Assembly (NCBI GenBank): GCA_017399175.1
Contig: JAFQEE010000014.1
Location: 1 to 51,266, forward strand
Direction of reading: 5' to 3'
DNA: 51,266 bases
From: Clostridia bacterium
Lineage (GTDB): Bacteria > Bacillota > Clostridia > Oscillospirales > Acutalibacteraceae
Positions 35,117 to 43,524 of the stretch are shown here, piece by piece; position 1 is the first letter of the stretch; the number at the start of each line of letters is the position of its first letter. A program made the translations under genes and the position numbers. The notes under the pieces were generated by a model. The model ran no database searches. It worked only from the letters and a program-made list of their open reading frames with translations, and was not told where the DNA came from.

Positions 35117-35548
35117 TTATTCTTCGTCTTCACAGCAGTCGCAATCGCAATCAAATTCTAAATCGAATTCAAGTGATTCGCCACAGTTTGGACATTCTGC
35201 TTCACCGTCTTCAATGATTTCACCGTCAAAGTAAATCACTTCACCACAGTTTGGGCATTCAACTTCATACATATCTTCGTCGCAATCACAACAATCGTCA
35301 CAATCACAGTCACAGTCGTCACATTCATCATAGAAGATGTCTTCAAGCTCTGCAAGGTCTTCGTCAACCTCGTCAAGCTGTTCTGTAACGAGAGCCATTT
35401 CGTCATCAAGGTCGCTTACTGCAAGAGCAAGGTCCTCAAGAACATCAAGAACTGCGTTAATAACTTTTGTTTCCTTATCGTCCTTGTCAAAATCAAGACC
35501 TTCAACAAGACCCTTAAGGTATGCTACTTTTTCTGTTACTGTCATCAT
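35117..35548 (-). CDS. Coiled-coil/zinc-ribbon protein with Asp-Cys-rich linker (CD1247-like)
   Basis: A 143-residue acidic protein. Residues 1-70 form a helical region (VAYLKGLVEGLDFDKDDKE and a Leu/Glu/Asp heptad stretch), like the CD1247 N-terminal domain known in Clostridia. Then comes a dense run of alternating Asp and Cys, followed by a paired CPNCGE...CPNCGE zinc-ribbon (about 98-128), and another Asp/Cys tail. In total about 17 cysteines lie in the last 75 residues. Probably a metal-binding regulatory or scaffold protein; no reaction is inferred. It lies 43 bases downstream of efp on the same strand. Confidence 0.75.
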   Translation of the reverse strand: MMTVTEKVAYLKGLVEGLDFDKDDKETKVINAVLDVLEDLALAVSDLDDEMALVTEQLDEVDEDLAELEDIFYDECDDCDCDCDDCCDCDEDMYEVECPNCGEVIYFDGEIIEDGEAECPNCGESLEFDLEFDCDCDCCEDEE

Positions 35549-35591
35549 ATTTATTCCTCCGTTAAGTATAGTTTAACTTAATCAGCAAAAA

Positions 35592-36149
35592 TTATGCTCT
35601 TGACATATACTCGCCTGTACGAGTATCAACGTTAATCATTTCGCCTTCTTCAATGAAGAGAGGTACTTTGATTTCTGCACCTGTTTCAAGAGTAGCAGGT
35701 TTTGTAGCGTTAGTTGCTGTGTTACCTGCAAAGCCAGGGTCAGTCTGTGTTACCTGAAGCACAACAAAGTTTGGCGGTTCAACACCGAAAACACTGCCCT
35801 TGTATGAAAGGATTTTACAAACCATGTTTTCCTTAACGAACTTGAAGTTGTCGCCAAGGTCTGAAGCATTTACAGGAACCATATCGTATGTTTCCTGGTC
35901 CATGAAGTAGTAAAGACCACCATCATTGTAAGAATATTCCATATCTTTTCTTTCAATGACTGCTGTCGGATACTTTTCAGTTGGGTTGAATGTTCTTTCA
36001 ACAACACCGCCTGAAATAACGTTCTTAATTTTTGCTCTTACGAAAGCAGCGCCTTTACCCGGTTTAACGTGCTGGAATTCAACGATTTGGAATACGTTGC
36101 CATCCATTTCAAAAGTTACGCCGTTTCTGAAATCACCTGCTGATACCAT
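35592..36149 (-). CDS. efp: Translation elongation factor P
   Basis: This 185-residue protein is full length with three beta-barrel domains. The tip loop of domain I reads [13 protein letters not shown], with the lysine that in many bacteria is modified; the C-terminus is of family type ([15 protein letters not shown]). EF-P relieves ribosome stalling at polyproline stretches. ATG has a GGAGGTA site. It has its own promoter (36188-36216). Confidence 0.97.
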   Translation of the reverse strand: MVSAGDFRNGVTFEMDGNVFQIVEFQHVKPGKGAAFVRAKIKNVISGGVVERTFNPTEKYPTAVIERKDMEYSYNDGGLYYFMDQETYDMVPVNASDLGDNFKFVKENMVCKILSYKGSVFGVEPPNFVVLQVTQTDPGFAGNTATNATKPATLETGAEIKVPLFIEEGEMINVDTRTGEYMSRA

Positions 36150-36187
36150 AGGTAATATACCTCCAATTTGTTTTTATTCACCTTAAA

Positions 36188-36216
36188 ATAATACAATAAA
36201 TTTTAATATATTTCAA
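36188..36216 (-). promoter_or_regulatory. Sigma-A promoter of efp
   Basis: TTGAAA (36211-36216 on the minus strand) and TATTAT (36188-36193) are 17 bases apart, in the spacer after the DUF4015 gene. Confidence 0.6.
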
Positions 36217-36230
36217 GTCTTTTTGTAAAA

Positions 36231-37364
36231 TCAAGGAACAATTATATAACTTTGTGCTTCACTTGACGCCAAATCTTCGTAAAATTCTGTATTTTCCACA
36301 GGATTTTTAATAGTCGGAATGATTTTTACAGTTGAAAAATTGTTTTTTGCCTTGTTGTTAAGAACAAGATAACTGTTCTCAATATAGGTTAAAAAGTCGC
36401 CATTATTGGGAGCTTCAAGTACAGGGGAGCAAATATTAGCGGCAGTATCAAAAAGTGTTCCGCCCCATTTTTCTGTATTTCCGCCATCAGCACATTCTAA
36501 CGGACAACCTAAAATGACGGGTCTGCCACTTGCCCCAACAACTGCTTTTTCGATAAAATTCATTAAAATGATGTTTCTGTTAAGAGTTGTGTCGTCAGAT
36601 GTATAAACAGGGACAGCACCTGTTCGTGATTCAGGGAATTGCACCGAATCAAGATAAATACAGTCAACACCCATTGATACAACTTCTTTTATGACAGAGC
36701 AGAGATAATTTGTTGATTTTGAATTTGTAGGGTCAAGCCAAACCTTGCCGTTCATAATGGCTGAATCGTCAAACCATATTCGTGTTTTTTCTACATCCTC
36801 ATAAATATATGCGTTAAGTCGCTGCGGTGCGATTGTATCTTCAAAGCAATAAATTCTACCAAGAAGTAAAAAGCCTTCTGATTTGATTTTGTTAATTATC
36901 TGTGAATCAATTTCAATGTATTCTTCGTCACCTGAATATGAAATCAAGTCGGAATTATAAGTTAAAAGACCTTCTTTTGTCTTGAAATCAAGCATAACTG
37001 CATTGAAGCCGTTTTCTTTGGCAGAATTAAGGTTATTCTCAAGGTCTGTCATATCACGAAGAACATAGTTATCGATATAAGTTGCTCTTACCGTACCAAT
37101 ATTTTCTGCAGTAACCAAAGGTGGTGAATCAATATGATTTTTATCTAAAGGTCGTGTTGAAAGATTATAACAGAACTTGGCAAAAACAAAAATACCCACA
37201 AAAAGGCAACACAAAAGGACGCAAAACAGAATTGTTCTGATGCGTTCTCTTTTTTTCGCCTTTCGACTTTCGTGAATAGGACGTTCACCGATTCGCGAAG
37301 GATATTTTTTTTGAAAACCGTAGTACCCTTTAAGCCTACGCTGGTTGTTTTCCTTTTTTGCCAT
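36231..37364 (-). CDS. DUF4015 putative glycoside hydrolase, membrane-anchored
   Basis: A 377-residue protein with a basic cytoplasmic N-terminus, one membrane span (about 45-68), and an external TIM-barrel-like domain of the DUF4015 (putative glycosyl hydrolase) family. Features include ENGFNAVMLDFKTKEG (strand with acidic residue), DGKVWLDP-like NGKVWLDPTN and GVDCIYLDSVQFP. Substrate unknown, probably a cell-wall or extracellular glycan. It is the last gene of the Rnf-like operon, 14 bases after rnfA. ATG has an AAAGGAAA site. Confidence 0.8.
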   Translation of the reverse strand: MAKKENNQRRLKGYYGFQKKYPSRIGERPIHESRKAKKRERIRTILFCVLLCCLFVGIFVFAKFCYNLSTRPLDKNHIDSPPLVTAENIGTVRATYIDNYVLRDMTDLENNLNSAKENGFNAVMLDFKTKEGLLTYNSDLISYSGDEEYIEIDSQIINKIKSEGFLLLGRIYCFEDTIAPQRLNAYIYEDVEKTRIWFDDSAIMNGKVWLDPTNSKSTNYLCSVIKEVVSMGVDCIYLDSVQFPESRTGAVPVYTSDDTTLNRNIILMNFIEKAVVGASGRPVILGCPLECADGGNTEKWGGTLFDTAANICSPVLEAPNNGDFLTYIENSYLVLNNKAKNNFSTVKIIPTIKNPVENTEFYEDLASSEAQSYIIVP

Positions 37365-37378
37365 ATTTTATATTTCCT

Positions 37379-37972
37379 TTAAATAAATACAGATGTGCCT
37401 GAAATTCCTGTAAATGCCAATGATAAAAGGGAGGTATAAATGAAAATTGCAGGAGTACCCTTAAAAGCCTTTGAAATAGTGGTAATTGTATCAAGTTTTT
37501 TTAGTCCGCTGTTAATAAGGATAACAGCAATAATGTATGCAAGACCTGCACCAAGACCTGCACCGATTGATTCGACTACATTAAATGCAGAACGGTAATT
37601 GATTAACGGCATTGCAAGAACGAGAGTATTGAAGGCTGCAATACCGATTCTTCGTTTTGTAGCAGGCTGAACCTTTGGAATTATATTTGCAATAATCATT
37701 GCGATGATATAAACAACAAGAAGAATGCCTACATAAATAAGTGCGTGATAAATCTCGTTAAGATTGTGAATTAAAGGGAATAAATCAATAAGAACGCACA
37801 ATGCTGAAATAACGGTTGAAAAAAGAGTAATAAAAACAGCCATAGGTAAAAGCTGACGGGGTTTAGCACTCATACGGACTGCTTCGCTTAAACCGTAACC
37901 ACCGTTAAATATAAGATTTTGGAACAGCATAACATAGAGTGCAGCGGAAAGAAGGTTTAAAAAGATGTTCAT
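37379..37972 (-). CDS. RnfA-like membrane subunit, cysteine ligands missing
   Basis: A 197-residue protein with six spans, recognisable as RnfA/NqrE from overall pattern and from FKGTPAIFIYTSLLSLAFTGISG at the C-terminus. In canonical RnfA/NqrE two cysteines (C26 and C120 in NqrE) bind an intramembrane [2Fe-2S] cluster with two from RnfE/NqrD. Here the GLC motif is GLS (S29) and the NCAVLG motif is NTLVLA (T116); the only cysteine (C59) is elsewhere. The redox cluster is therefore probably absent. Overlaps rnfE by 4 bases; ATG has a GGAGGTGG site. No rnfB, rnfC or rnfG lies nearby. Confidence 0.88.
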   Translation of the reverse strand: MNIFLNLLSAALYVMLFQNLIFNGGYGLSEAVRMSAKPRQLLPMAVFITLFSTVISALCVLIDLFPLIHNLNEIYHALIYVGILLVVYIIAMIIANIIPKVQPATKRRIGIAAFNTLVLAMPLINYRSAFNVVESIGAGLGAGLAYIIAVILINSGLKKLDTITTISKAFKGTPAIFIYTSLLSLAFTGISGTSVFI

Positions 37973-38934
37973 TTCTTGCCACCTCCGTCGTTCTTGTTTT
38001 TGTATTCCTGAAGGTCAGAAAGCATATCTGAAAAATCATCCATGTATGTTCTGTTACCTTCCTGTTCAACAGGAGTTTCTTCAGTAACAACTGTTGTTTC
38101 GGGAGAAGAAGTGTTTTCATTGACAGACTTACGATTACGCTTTGATTTCTTTTCTTTTTTAGGCTTAACCTTTTTCTCTTTTTCCTCTTTTGATTTAGGA
38201 ACATAGATTTTAATATTGTCTTCTTCAGCAGTATCACCGTAAGGATTGAAATCATCCTTCATAAGTTCAACAAACTTATCACGGAGAGAACGCCTGATTT
38301 CTGATGTGTCAAAAGCCTTGTTTGGGTTTGCTTCAGGATATTTTACACCTATAAAGGCTTTAAGAGCAGCAGCAAAAAATCCCATAAGTAAAAGTCCGCC
38401 AAAAGGCATTAAAAATGCAGGGAGTTTTATAGGGATATTGATATCATAACCCAAAATAGTGCCGTTTCCTAAAAGTTCACGGACAAAGCCTGTGATAATT
38501 GCGACTGCACCATAGCTGAGTGAAGATGACACAGCATCAATAAAACTTGTTTTTACATCATTTTTAACAGCAACTCGTTCACAATGAAGTGCAATAAGAG
38601 AGTTGACAGTCATTAAAGGAAGATAAACACCAAAGTTTGCTGAAATGTCAGGGAAAAGTTTATCCACACCATACATTATGGGGAAGATAATTGCAACACC
38701 AAAAACTGTGTAAAGTGCAACTCGCCAGTAACGACGGACATTTTTAAGGAATTTTGATGCCAATACCTCGCAAACAATCAATTCAACAGCAGTAACAACT
38801 GCTAAAAATATGGCAAGCTTTAAAGAAAAGGCAATAGCAACAACGGGACAAAGACCGATTGCCTCAAAAAGAATAGGGTTTTTGATAATTGCACTATTAC
38901 GAATAGTCTTTAATGTATGATTTTTATTACTCAT
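37969..38934 (-). CDS. RnfE-like membrane subunit with Lys/Glu-rich tail
   Basis: About 321 residues from the ATG at 38934, which has an AGGAGG site 8 bases upstream. The first 205 or so form the RnfE/NqrD six-span domain: KNPILFEAIGLCP with the conserved C29, then LPLMTVNSLIALHCERV and FVRELLGNGTI. The second expected cysteine ligand (NqrD C112) is serine (S112); a different cysteine (C118) lies six residues on. A long charged tail (about 205-321), rich in Lys and Glu, is unusual for RnfE, which normally ends soon after the last span. It overlaps rnfD by 8 bases and rnfA by 4, so translation is coupled. Confidence 0.88.
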   Translation of the reverse strand: MSNKNHTLKTIRNSAIIKNPILFEAIGLCPVVAIAFSLKLAIFLAVVTAVELIVCEVLASKFLKNVRRYWRVALYTVFGVAIIFPIMYGVDKLFPDISANFGVYLPLMTVNSLIALHCERVAVKNDVKTSFIDAVSSSLSYGAVAIITGFVRELLGNGTILGYDINIPIKLPAFLMPFGGLLLMGFFAAALKAFIGVKYPEANPNKAFDTSEIRRSLRDKFVELMKDDFNPYGDTAEEDNIKIYVPKSKEEKEKKVKPKKEKKSKRNRKSVNENTSSPETTVVTEETPVEQEGNRTYMDDFSDMLSDLQEYKNKNDGGGKK

Positions 38935-40087
38935 TGCTGTCACCTCCTATAAAGAAAGGTGCATCCTGCTCTGTTACAGTATTTTCTTCAGAAATAACTG
39001 TTTCAAGAGTTTCACTTTCACGATTTATGGTTTCTGTTTCTTCGTCTGAAGTTTCAGTTTCTTCCACAATTTCTTCAACAGGAGAAATATCAGGAATAAG
39101 TTCAAGAACTTCTTCAGGAACAACAGACGGAACAGGTTCAACAATTTCAATATATGGTTCAAGTGCCTTGATTTGTTTCTTTTCTTTTCGGGTCAACGGA
39201 AGACCGTCAAAAAGGTCAGAAACAGCACAAGAAATCAAGAAGCCGAAACAAGCACCTTCTTCAAACGGGCAAACATAACGGATAACCATACAAATTATGC
39301 CACTTACAAATCCCCAGAAGAATTTTGCAACTGTTCGTTTTGGTGCAAAAAACGGAGATGAAATGAAAAATACTGCACCGAATAAAATCATTCCTGAGCA
39401 AAGTTCCATTACAACTGACACAACTCGACCTGTTGCTACTCTCGGGAAAAGAATAGCCATAAGGCAGATAGCAATTATGAATGTAAAAACAGGAATACTG
39501 TCTTTCGGTCTGCGAATTATTATAAAAACAAGTAAACCGATAAATGCCATAGCACAGCCTGTGCCCAATGCAGACGGAACACTACCGACAAACGCTTCTA
39601 ATATAGCAATAATGTTGTCGTCAACGGAATTTCCGTATAAGAGCATTTTGCCCAGTGAATCACCAAAATCTGAATAGTTATAAATTTCTTCAGGCCAACA
39701 AAGTGTGGCGAAACAAAGTGCAGAAACTGATGGAATAAATGGTGCGTTTTCAGGGCTACCGAAAGGCAACACGCAAACACCCATAGCAAAACTTGCACTT
39801 ATAGCGATTATCCACCATGGTGCGGATGCAGGTAAAAGTAATGCAACAGCAGTACCGATTACAAATGTATGATATGTTCTTGGTGGGAACTGAACATCAA
39901 GAAGCTTTTTACCAACAGATTTAAAAATCCAACAGGTAACAAGGGAAATTGCTATGTTAATAACAGCAAAAAAGCCGTGAATGAAAACAGCCACAGCCAT
40001 AGGAACACAAAGCATAAGAGCATAATCTCTTATTACTGAACGCTTAAATTCTTCTGTTAAATTTTGAGGCATATTTGTATCAGTCAA
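38927..40087 (-). CDS. RnfD-like membrane subunit with acidic tail
   Basis: A 386-residue protein whose first 310 residues form an RnfD/NqrB-type multispan domain (FPPRTYHTFVIGTAVALLLPASAPWW and the GSPENAPFIPSV stretch). A threonine occurs at GSVPSALGTGCA, near where RnfD carries covalent FMN, but the SGAT context is absent, so flavinylation is uncertain. The final 75 residues are very acidic. The start at 40087 is TTG with a GAGGGA site 7 bases upstream. First gene of the rnfD-rnfE-rnfA-DUF4015 unit; its upstream neighbour mecA is divergent, so rnfC is not here. Confidence 0.85.
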   Translation of the reverse strand: MTDTNMPQNLTEEFKRSVIRDYALMLCVPMAVAVFIHGFFAVINIAISLVTCWIFKSVGKKLLDVQFPPRTYHTFVIGTAVALLLPASAPWWIIAISASFAMGVCVLPFGSPENAPFIPSVSALCFATLCWPEEIYNYSDFGDSLGKMLLYGNSVDDNIIAILEAFVGSVPSALGTGCAMAFIGLLVFIIIRRPKDSIPVFTFIIAICLMAILFPRVATGRVVSVVMELCSGMILFGAVFFISSPFFAPKRTVAKFFWGFVSGIICMVIRYVCPFEEGACFGFLISCAVSDLFDGLPLTRKEKKQIKALEPYIEIVEPVPSVVPEEVLELIPDISPVEEIVEETETSDEETETINRESETLETVISEENTVTEQDAPFFIGGDSNE

Positions 40088-40120
40088 AGCATATCCCTCA
40101 CTTTTTCCAATATTTATTTA

Positions 40121-40149
40121 TTGCACATTGCAAGTCCCTGTAATATTAT
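40121..40149 (+). promoter_or_regulatory. Sigma-A promoter of mecA
   Basis: TTGCAC (40121-40126) and TATTAT (40144-40149) are 17 bases apart and 31 bases before the start codon. Confidence 0.65.
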
Positions 40150-40180
40150 GAAATAAGGGTATTTACAAGGAGGCAAGATT

Positions 40181-40705
40181 GTGATTTTTGAAACTCTTAA
40201 TGAAAATGTAATGTTACTGGAATTATCGGGCGATGAAATGGAGAAATTCCATATTACATATGACACACTAAACTGCGATGATGAAAACACAAAAAATATA
40301 CTTAAATCACTTTTATATAAAATTGATACAGAAAACAGAATTTCAAAGGGAGAAAAAGTTCTTGTTGAAGCAATGCCGACGGAAAATGGCGGATGCTTTT
40401 TTATACTCACCTTCGCCCGAAAGAGAAAGACTGTTTATAGGTTAAAAAGGAACAACGCACCTGCAATTTTTCATACAGACACCATTGACAATGTGCTGGA
40501 TTTTTTGTCTGCAATAAGAAATAAGGAGATAGCAGACCAAAAAATCGAAGTGTTCTCAATGGATAGTGAGTATTTTCTCCATATTTCCCAAAACAGCAGA
40601 AAGCTCAATATAATTATGTGTGAATACGGAGAAAGTGTCCACAATGTAAATTATGAAAAACTGAAAGAGTATGGCGAATCCTTAGGTACAGTTTATTTAC
40701 AGTAG
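40181..40705 (+). CDS. mecA: MecA-like adaptor protein (ClpC targeting)
   Basis: A 174-residue protein with the MecA layout: a short N-terminal segment resembling the substrate-binding end, an acidic middle (ENTKNILKSLLYKID), and a C-terminal alpha/beta domain (from about 85). The start is GTG at 40181 with a strong AAGGAGG site 7 bases upstream. In Bacillus MecA delivers ComK to ClpCP. Sequence similarity is moderate, and the target here is unknown. Its 3' end overlaps that of rpe by 13 bases in convergent orientation. Confidence 0.75.
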   Translation: MIFETLNENVMLLELSGDEMEKFHITYDTLNCDDENTKNILKSLLYKIDTENRISKGEKVLVEAMPTENGGCFFILTFARKRKTVYRLKRNNAPAIFHTDTIDNVLDFLSAIRNKEIADQKIEVFSMDSEYFLHISQNSRKLNIIMCEYGESVHNVNYEKLKEYGESLGTVYLQ

Positions 40706-41361
40706 TTTTCTTCTGCGATTTTTTTGAATTTTTCGATTGTGCCTTTACGGTCAGCACTTGAGAAAATTGCGTTACCTGAAACGAAAACATCAGCACCTGC
40801 TTTTGCAGCAATAGCGATAGTGTTCTCGTTGATACCGCCGTCAACCTCGATTTCACAGTTAAGACCGCGTTTTTCGATTTCTTGTCTTAATGCAGAAACC
40901 TTTGGCATCATATCTTCCATAAAACTCTGGCCACCAAAACCGGGCTCAACAGTCATAACAAGCACCATTGAAAGCTTGTCGAGATATGGAAAAATATCCT
41001 CGACAGGAGTCTTTGGTTTGACAGTAAGTGAAGCCTTTACACCGTTAGTAAGTATTTTGTCGATAGTTTCGTCGATAGGTGAGTCACATTCTGTGTGGAA
41101 AGTGATAATATCAGCACCTGCTTTACAGAAATCGTCGATATATTTAAGCGGTTCACTAATCATAAGGTGAACATCAAATGGTACATCAGTTGCTTTTTTG
41201 ATGCACTTAACAAGAGGAGCACCAAGAGTGATGTTTGGAACAAAATGTCCGTCCATAACGTCAATGTGCATATAGTCAGCACCGCAAAGTTCTATATCCT
41301 TTAATTCTTCTGCCATTCTTCCGTAATCGCAAGAGAGAATAGACGGTGAAATTTTCATCAT
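40693..41361 (-). CDS. rpe: Ribulose-phosphate 3-epimerase
   Basis: This 222-residue TIM-barrel enzyme interconverts ribulose 5-phosphate and xylulose 5-phosphate in the pentose phosphate pathway. The first strand is KISPSILSCDYG, followed by MHIDVMDGHFVPNITLGAP (metal-binding HIDVMDGHF), the VMTVEPGFGGQSF phosphate loop and EVDGGINENT. All metal-binding residues appear intact. ATG has a GGAGGAG site. Promoter at 41396-41424. Confidence 0.97.
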   Translation of the reverse strand: MMKISPSILSCDYGRMAEELKDIELCGADYMHIDVMDGHFVPNITLGAPLVKCIKKATDVPFDVHLMISEPLKYIDDFCKAGADIITFHTECDSPIDETIDKILTNGVKASLTVKPKTPVEDIFPYLDKLSMVLVMTVEPGFGGQSFMEDMMPKVSALRQEIEKRGLNCEIEVDGGINENTIAIAAKAGADVFVSGNAIFSSADRKGTIEKFKKIAEENYCK

Positions 41362-41395
41362 AATAACTCCTCCAAAAAATAAGTATTATCAATAT

Positions 41396-41424
41396 ATTTT
41401 AACATATATTGAATGGAAATACAA
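41396..41424 (-). promoter_or_regulatory. Sigma-A promoter of rpe
   Basis: TTGTAT (41419-41424 on the minus strand) and TAAAAT (41396-41401) are separated by 17 bases. Confidence 0.65.
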
Positions 41425-41677
41425 TATTTATTATTTTACATAGTAGGGTAATGTAAGATTGGGTTTTGTTACTGATGATATAGATGCAAATTGGAGGTTG
41501 TCGAGATAAACTGATTGTGTGTTCTTGGCTCCCTCTGACGAGGGAGGCATTACAATCGCAACGCAGTTCCGACATTTTGCGCTCTACACTTTGCGTTTTG
41601 CACTTATTAATCATCCTGATAAATTATGATTTGAATGTTAGTTTGTTCTTTAATTAAAATGCAGATATTTACCCAAA
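41425..41677. other. Non-coding spacer with repeat fragments
   Basis: No gene is supported here. It holds a CTCCCTC/GAGGGAG hairpin (41529-41546) like that in the 6591-6702 repeat, and otherwise AT-rich sequence. Confidence 0.5.
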
Positions 41678-41678
41678 A

Positions 41679-41701
41679 GAAAAAACGACTCGAAAGAGTC
41701 G
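41679..41701 (-). terminator. Intrinsic terminator after tRNA-Arg
   Basis: CGACTC (41696-41701 complement) pairs with GAGTCG around a short loop and is followed on the minus strand by six T residues. It lies just past the 3' end of the tRNA. Confidence 0.85.
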
Positions 41702-41704
41702 CTT

Positions 41705-41779
41705 TGGCACCCCCTGCGGGAATCGAACCCACATCTAATCCTTAGGAGGGATTTATTCTATCCATTGAACTAAGGAGGC
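41705..41779 (-). tRNA. tRNA-Arg (anticodon CCT)
   Basis: The 75-base sequence folds as a cloverleaf: acceptor GCCTCCT with AGGGGGT, anticodon stem AATCC/GGATT with loop CTCCTAA giving CCT, T arm with GTTCGATTC, and a genomically encoded CCA end. It reads AGG codons. Confidence 0.96.
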
Positions 41780-41792
41780 ATATATGTTCAAT

Positions 41793-41877
41793 GTCATTCT
41801 GAGCGAAGCGAAGAATCTTTCCAATAGTTACATATCAACTAACAGAGATTCTTTGTCGTTTCACTCCTCAGAATGAC
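41793..41877. repeat. Dispersed palindromic repeat, copy 2
   Basis: The same GTCATTCTGA/TCAGAATGAC ends as the copy at 32369, with AAGAATCT and AGATTCTTT inside, in an 85-base palindrome. It sits 13 bases upstream of the tRNA. A separate GCAGGC/GCCTGC hairpin follows at 41881-41898. Confidence 0.75.
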
Positions 41878-41918
41878 TTTGCAGGCGTGGAAGCCTGCCA
41901 CTACGCGATTATCATTAT

Positions 41919-42776
41919 TTAATCCACTTCATAACTTTGTGACCACTGGGTAATCAAATTTTCGAACTCTTTGCCTTTTAAACTTCTCAGGCATTGAGTT
42001 CTGTATTCCTCATAATATCCGTATGTTTCGTCAAACACATCTATTCGTTGAACAAGGAAAACGTAATCGTCTAATGTGATTGTTCGTGCTGAACCGACAT
42101 TTATAGTTGCAACTTCTTTATAGAAACCGCTTGGGAAACTGCCGTCATAAGACGAATTGATGATTGTATTACGCACATCATTGTCAGTTGATGCTTCAAT
42201 AGGTGTTCCCGTGTTGATAAGTGCTTCGGATTTTGCGAAATCATTTATGACAACTGCTTTTTCAGAGTCTGTCATAGGAACAGTTGCACCTGTTTCGTCA
42301 ATATTGAACAAGTATCCTGTTGAAAAAGCAATCGCGATATAATTTGACTTGAAATACTTTTTAAGAGTATCTTCGCTTACCGGTTCAACACCGCCCTGAC
42401 CGTAATAATAGTCAAGGAGTACTTCTTCATAAACCTTTGATGTTTCGATTTTATAGATAGTCTGTCGCGAAATATCTGCTTTTGTATAATGAACTCCGTA
42501 TAAGTGCCAAAGGTCGTCAACTCTTATTGAAAGATTTGATTTTTGCACGGGAGTCAGTTTTAAATTTCTTTTATCGAACTCTGAATTTATTGTCACATAT
42601 CGAGAAATTGCTTTTTCGATTTCACTTTCGTTTCCGCTATACAAATCGTCAAAATAAGCATAAATCTCGTTGTCAATCTTTGTTCCGTTGACTTTGACTT
42701 TTGCAGGACCTGAACAGGATGCAAAGGATAAAGCACATATAACTGTCACAAGAATCAATGAAACAATTTTTTTCAT
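41919..42776 (-). CDS. Lipoprotein, SurA/PrsA-like foldase-related
   Basis: A 285-residue lipoprotein with signal ending SFASC (Cys21). The mature part opens with VKVNGTKIDNEIYAYF, like the N-terminal chaperone domain of SurA/PrsA foldases. No parvulin (PPIase) core could be identified with confidence. Its ATG overlaps the stop of the upstream membrane protein gene by 4 bases (ATGA), so the two are coupled. Probably acts outside the membrane in protein folding; this is inference. Confidence 0.65.
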   Translation of the reverse strand: MKKIVSLILVTVICALSFASCSGPAKVKVNGTKIDNEIYAYFDDLYSGNESEIEKAISRYVTINSEFDKRNLKLTPVQKSNLSIRVDDLWHLYGVHYTKADISRQTIYKIETSKVYEEVLLDYYYGQGGVEPVSEDTLKKYFKSNYIAIAFSTGYLFNIDETGATVPMTDSEKAVVINDFAKSEALINTGTPIEASTDNDVRNTIINSSYDGSFPSGFYKEVATINVGSARTITLDDYVFLVQRIDVFDETYGYYEEYRTQCLRSLKGKEFENLITQWSQSYEVD

Positions 42777-43471
42777 TGAGCATCCCCCTTTGACTCCAAA
42801 TATTCCTTATAAAGCTTGTCCTTTAAAAGACGCTTTTCCTTTTCAAGACGGCGTTCTTCTTTGATTTTTTCCTTATCCTTACCGATAATTCCATTTCGTA
42901 AAAAGGCAACAACCAACATTGTGATTACTGCTCCCACAGAACAACTGATAAAGTCTACCATTGTATCTGTGTTACCCTTCTGGAGTGTCATTCCGTAAAG
43001 GCTATCCATTGTGAATTCATAAACTTCCCAACCAACAGCAATACCAAGTGCAAATGTTATTGAGAAAAGTGATGACATTGCAGGGCCTAAATCACCGCGT
43101 TTGCGATAAATTATGTTTGCGAAATCATAACCAAACCAAGCAGAAAGAACACCTGACGCAAAATGAGTAACAACATCAAAATGTTCAAAGGTTGTTCTGT
43201 TGTTGATTGTTGAGCCGACACAGACACCGATAAAAATGAAAAGTGAAAGCATTGTTTGTGTTGATGCCTCAACCTCGATTATAAATGATTTTTTGCCGAA
43301 AATCTGAAAAAAGTCCCAAAGGTGAGTAAAAATGATTGCAAAAATAGCTTCTAAAAACTCTACAACAGAACCGTGGAACAAACCGAATATGCCCCAGCAT
43401 AAAATAATTACACGAAGGCAAATCCACAGTATTCTTTGATTTTTAGGTAAGAAACCATAAGCTTTAGTCAT
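42773..43471 (-). CDS. Membrane protein, YjdF/DUF2238-like
   Basis: A 232-residue protein with about six spans. The FDVVTHFASGVLSAWFGYDF and WEVYEFTMD segments with TMVDFISCSVGA fit the YjdF (DUF2238) family of uncharacterised membrane proteins. The C-terminal 45 residues are a charged cytoplasmic helix. Coupled by overlap with the foldase-like lipoprotein downstream. Confidence 0.65.
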   Translation of the reverse strand: MTKAYGFLPKNQRILWICLRVIILCWGIFGLFHGSVVEFLEAIFAIIFTHLWDFFQIFGKKSFIIEVEASTQTMLSLFIFIGVCVGSTINNRTTFEHFDVVTHFASGVLSAWFGYDFANIIYRKRGDLGPAMSSLFSITFALGIAVGWEVYEFTMDSLYGMTLQKGNTDTMVDFISCSVGAVITMLVVAFLRNGIIGKDKEKIKEERRLEKEKRLLKDKLYKEYLESKGDAQ

Positions 43472-43524
43472 TTTTTAACCACCAAAAGTTTTATTACATA
43501 AATAATATCATATATGAGCCTTTT

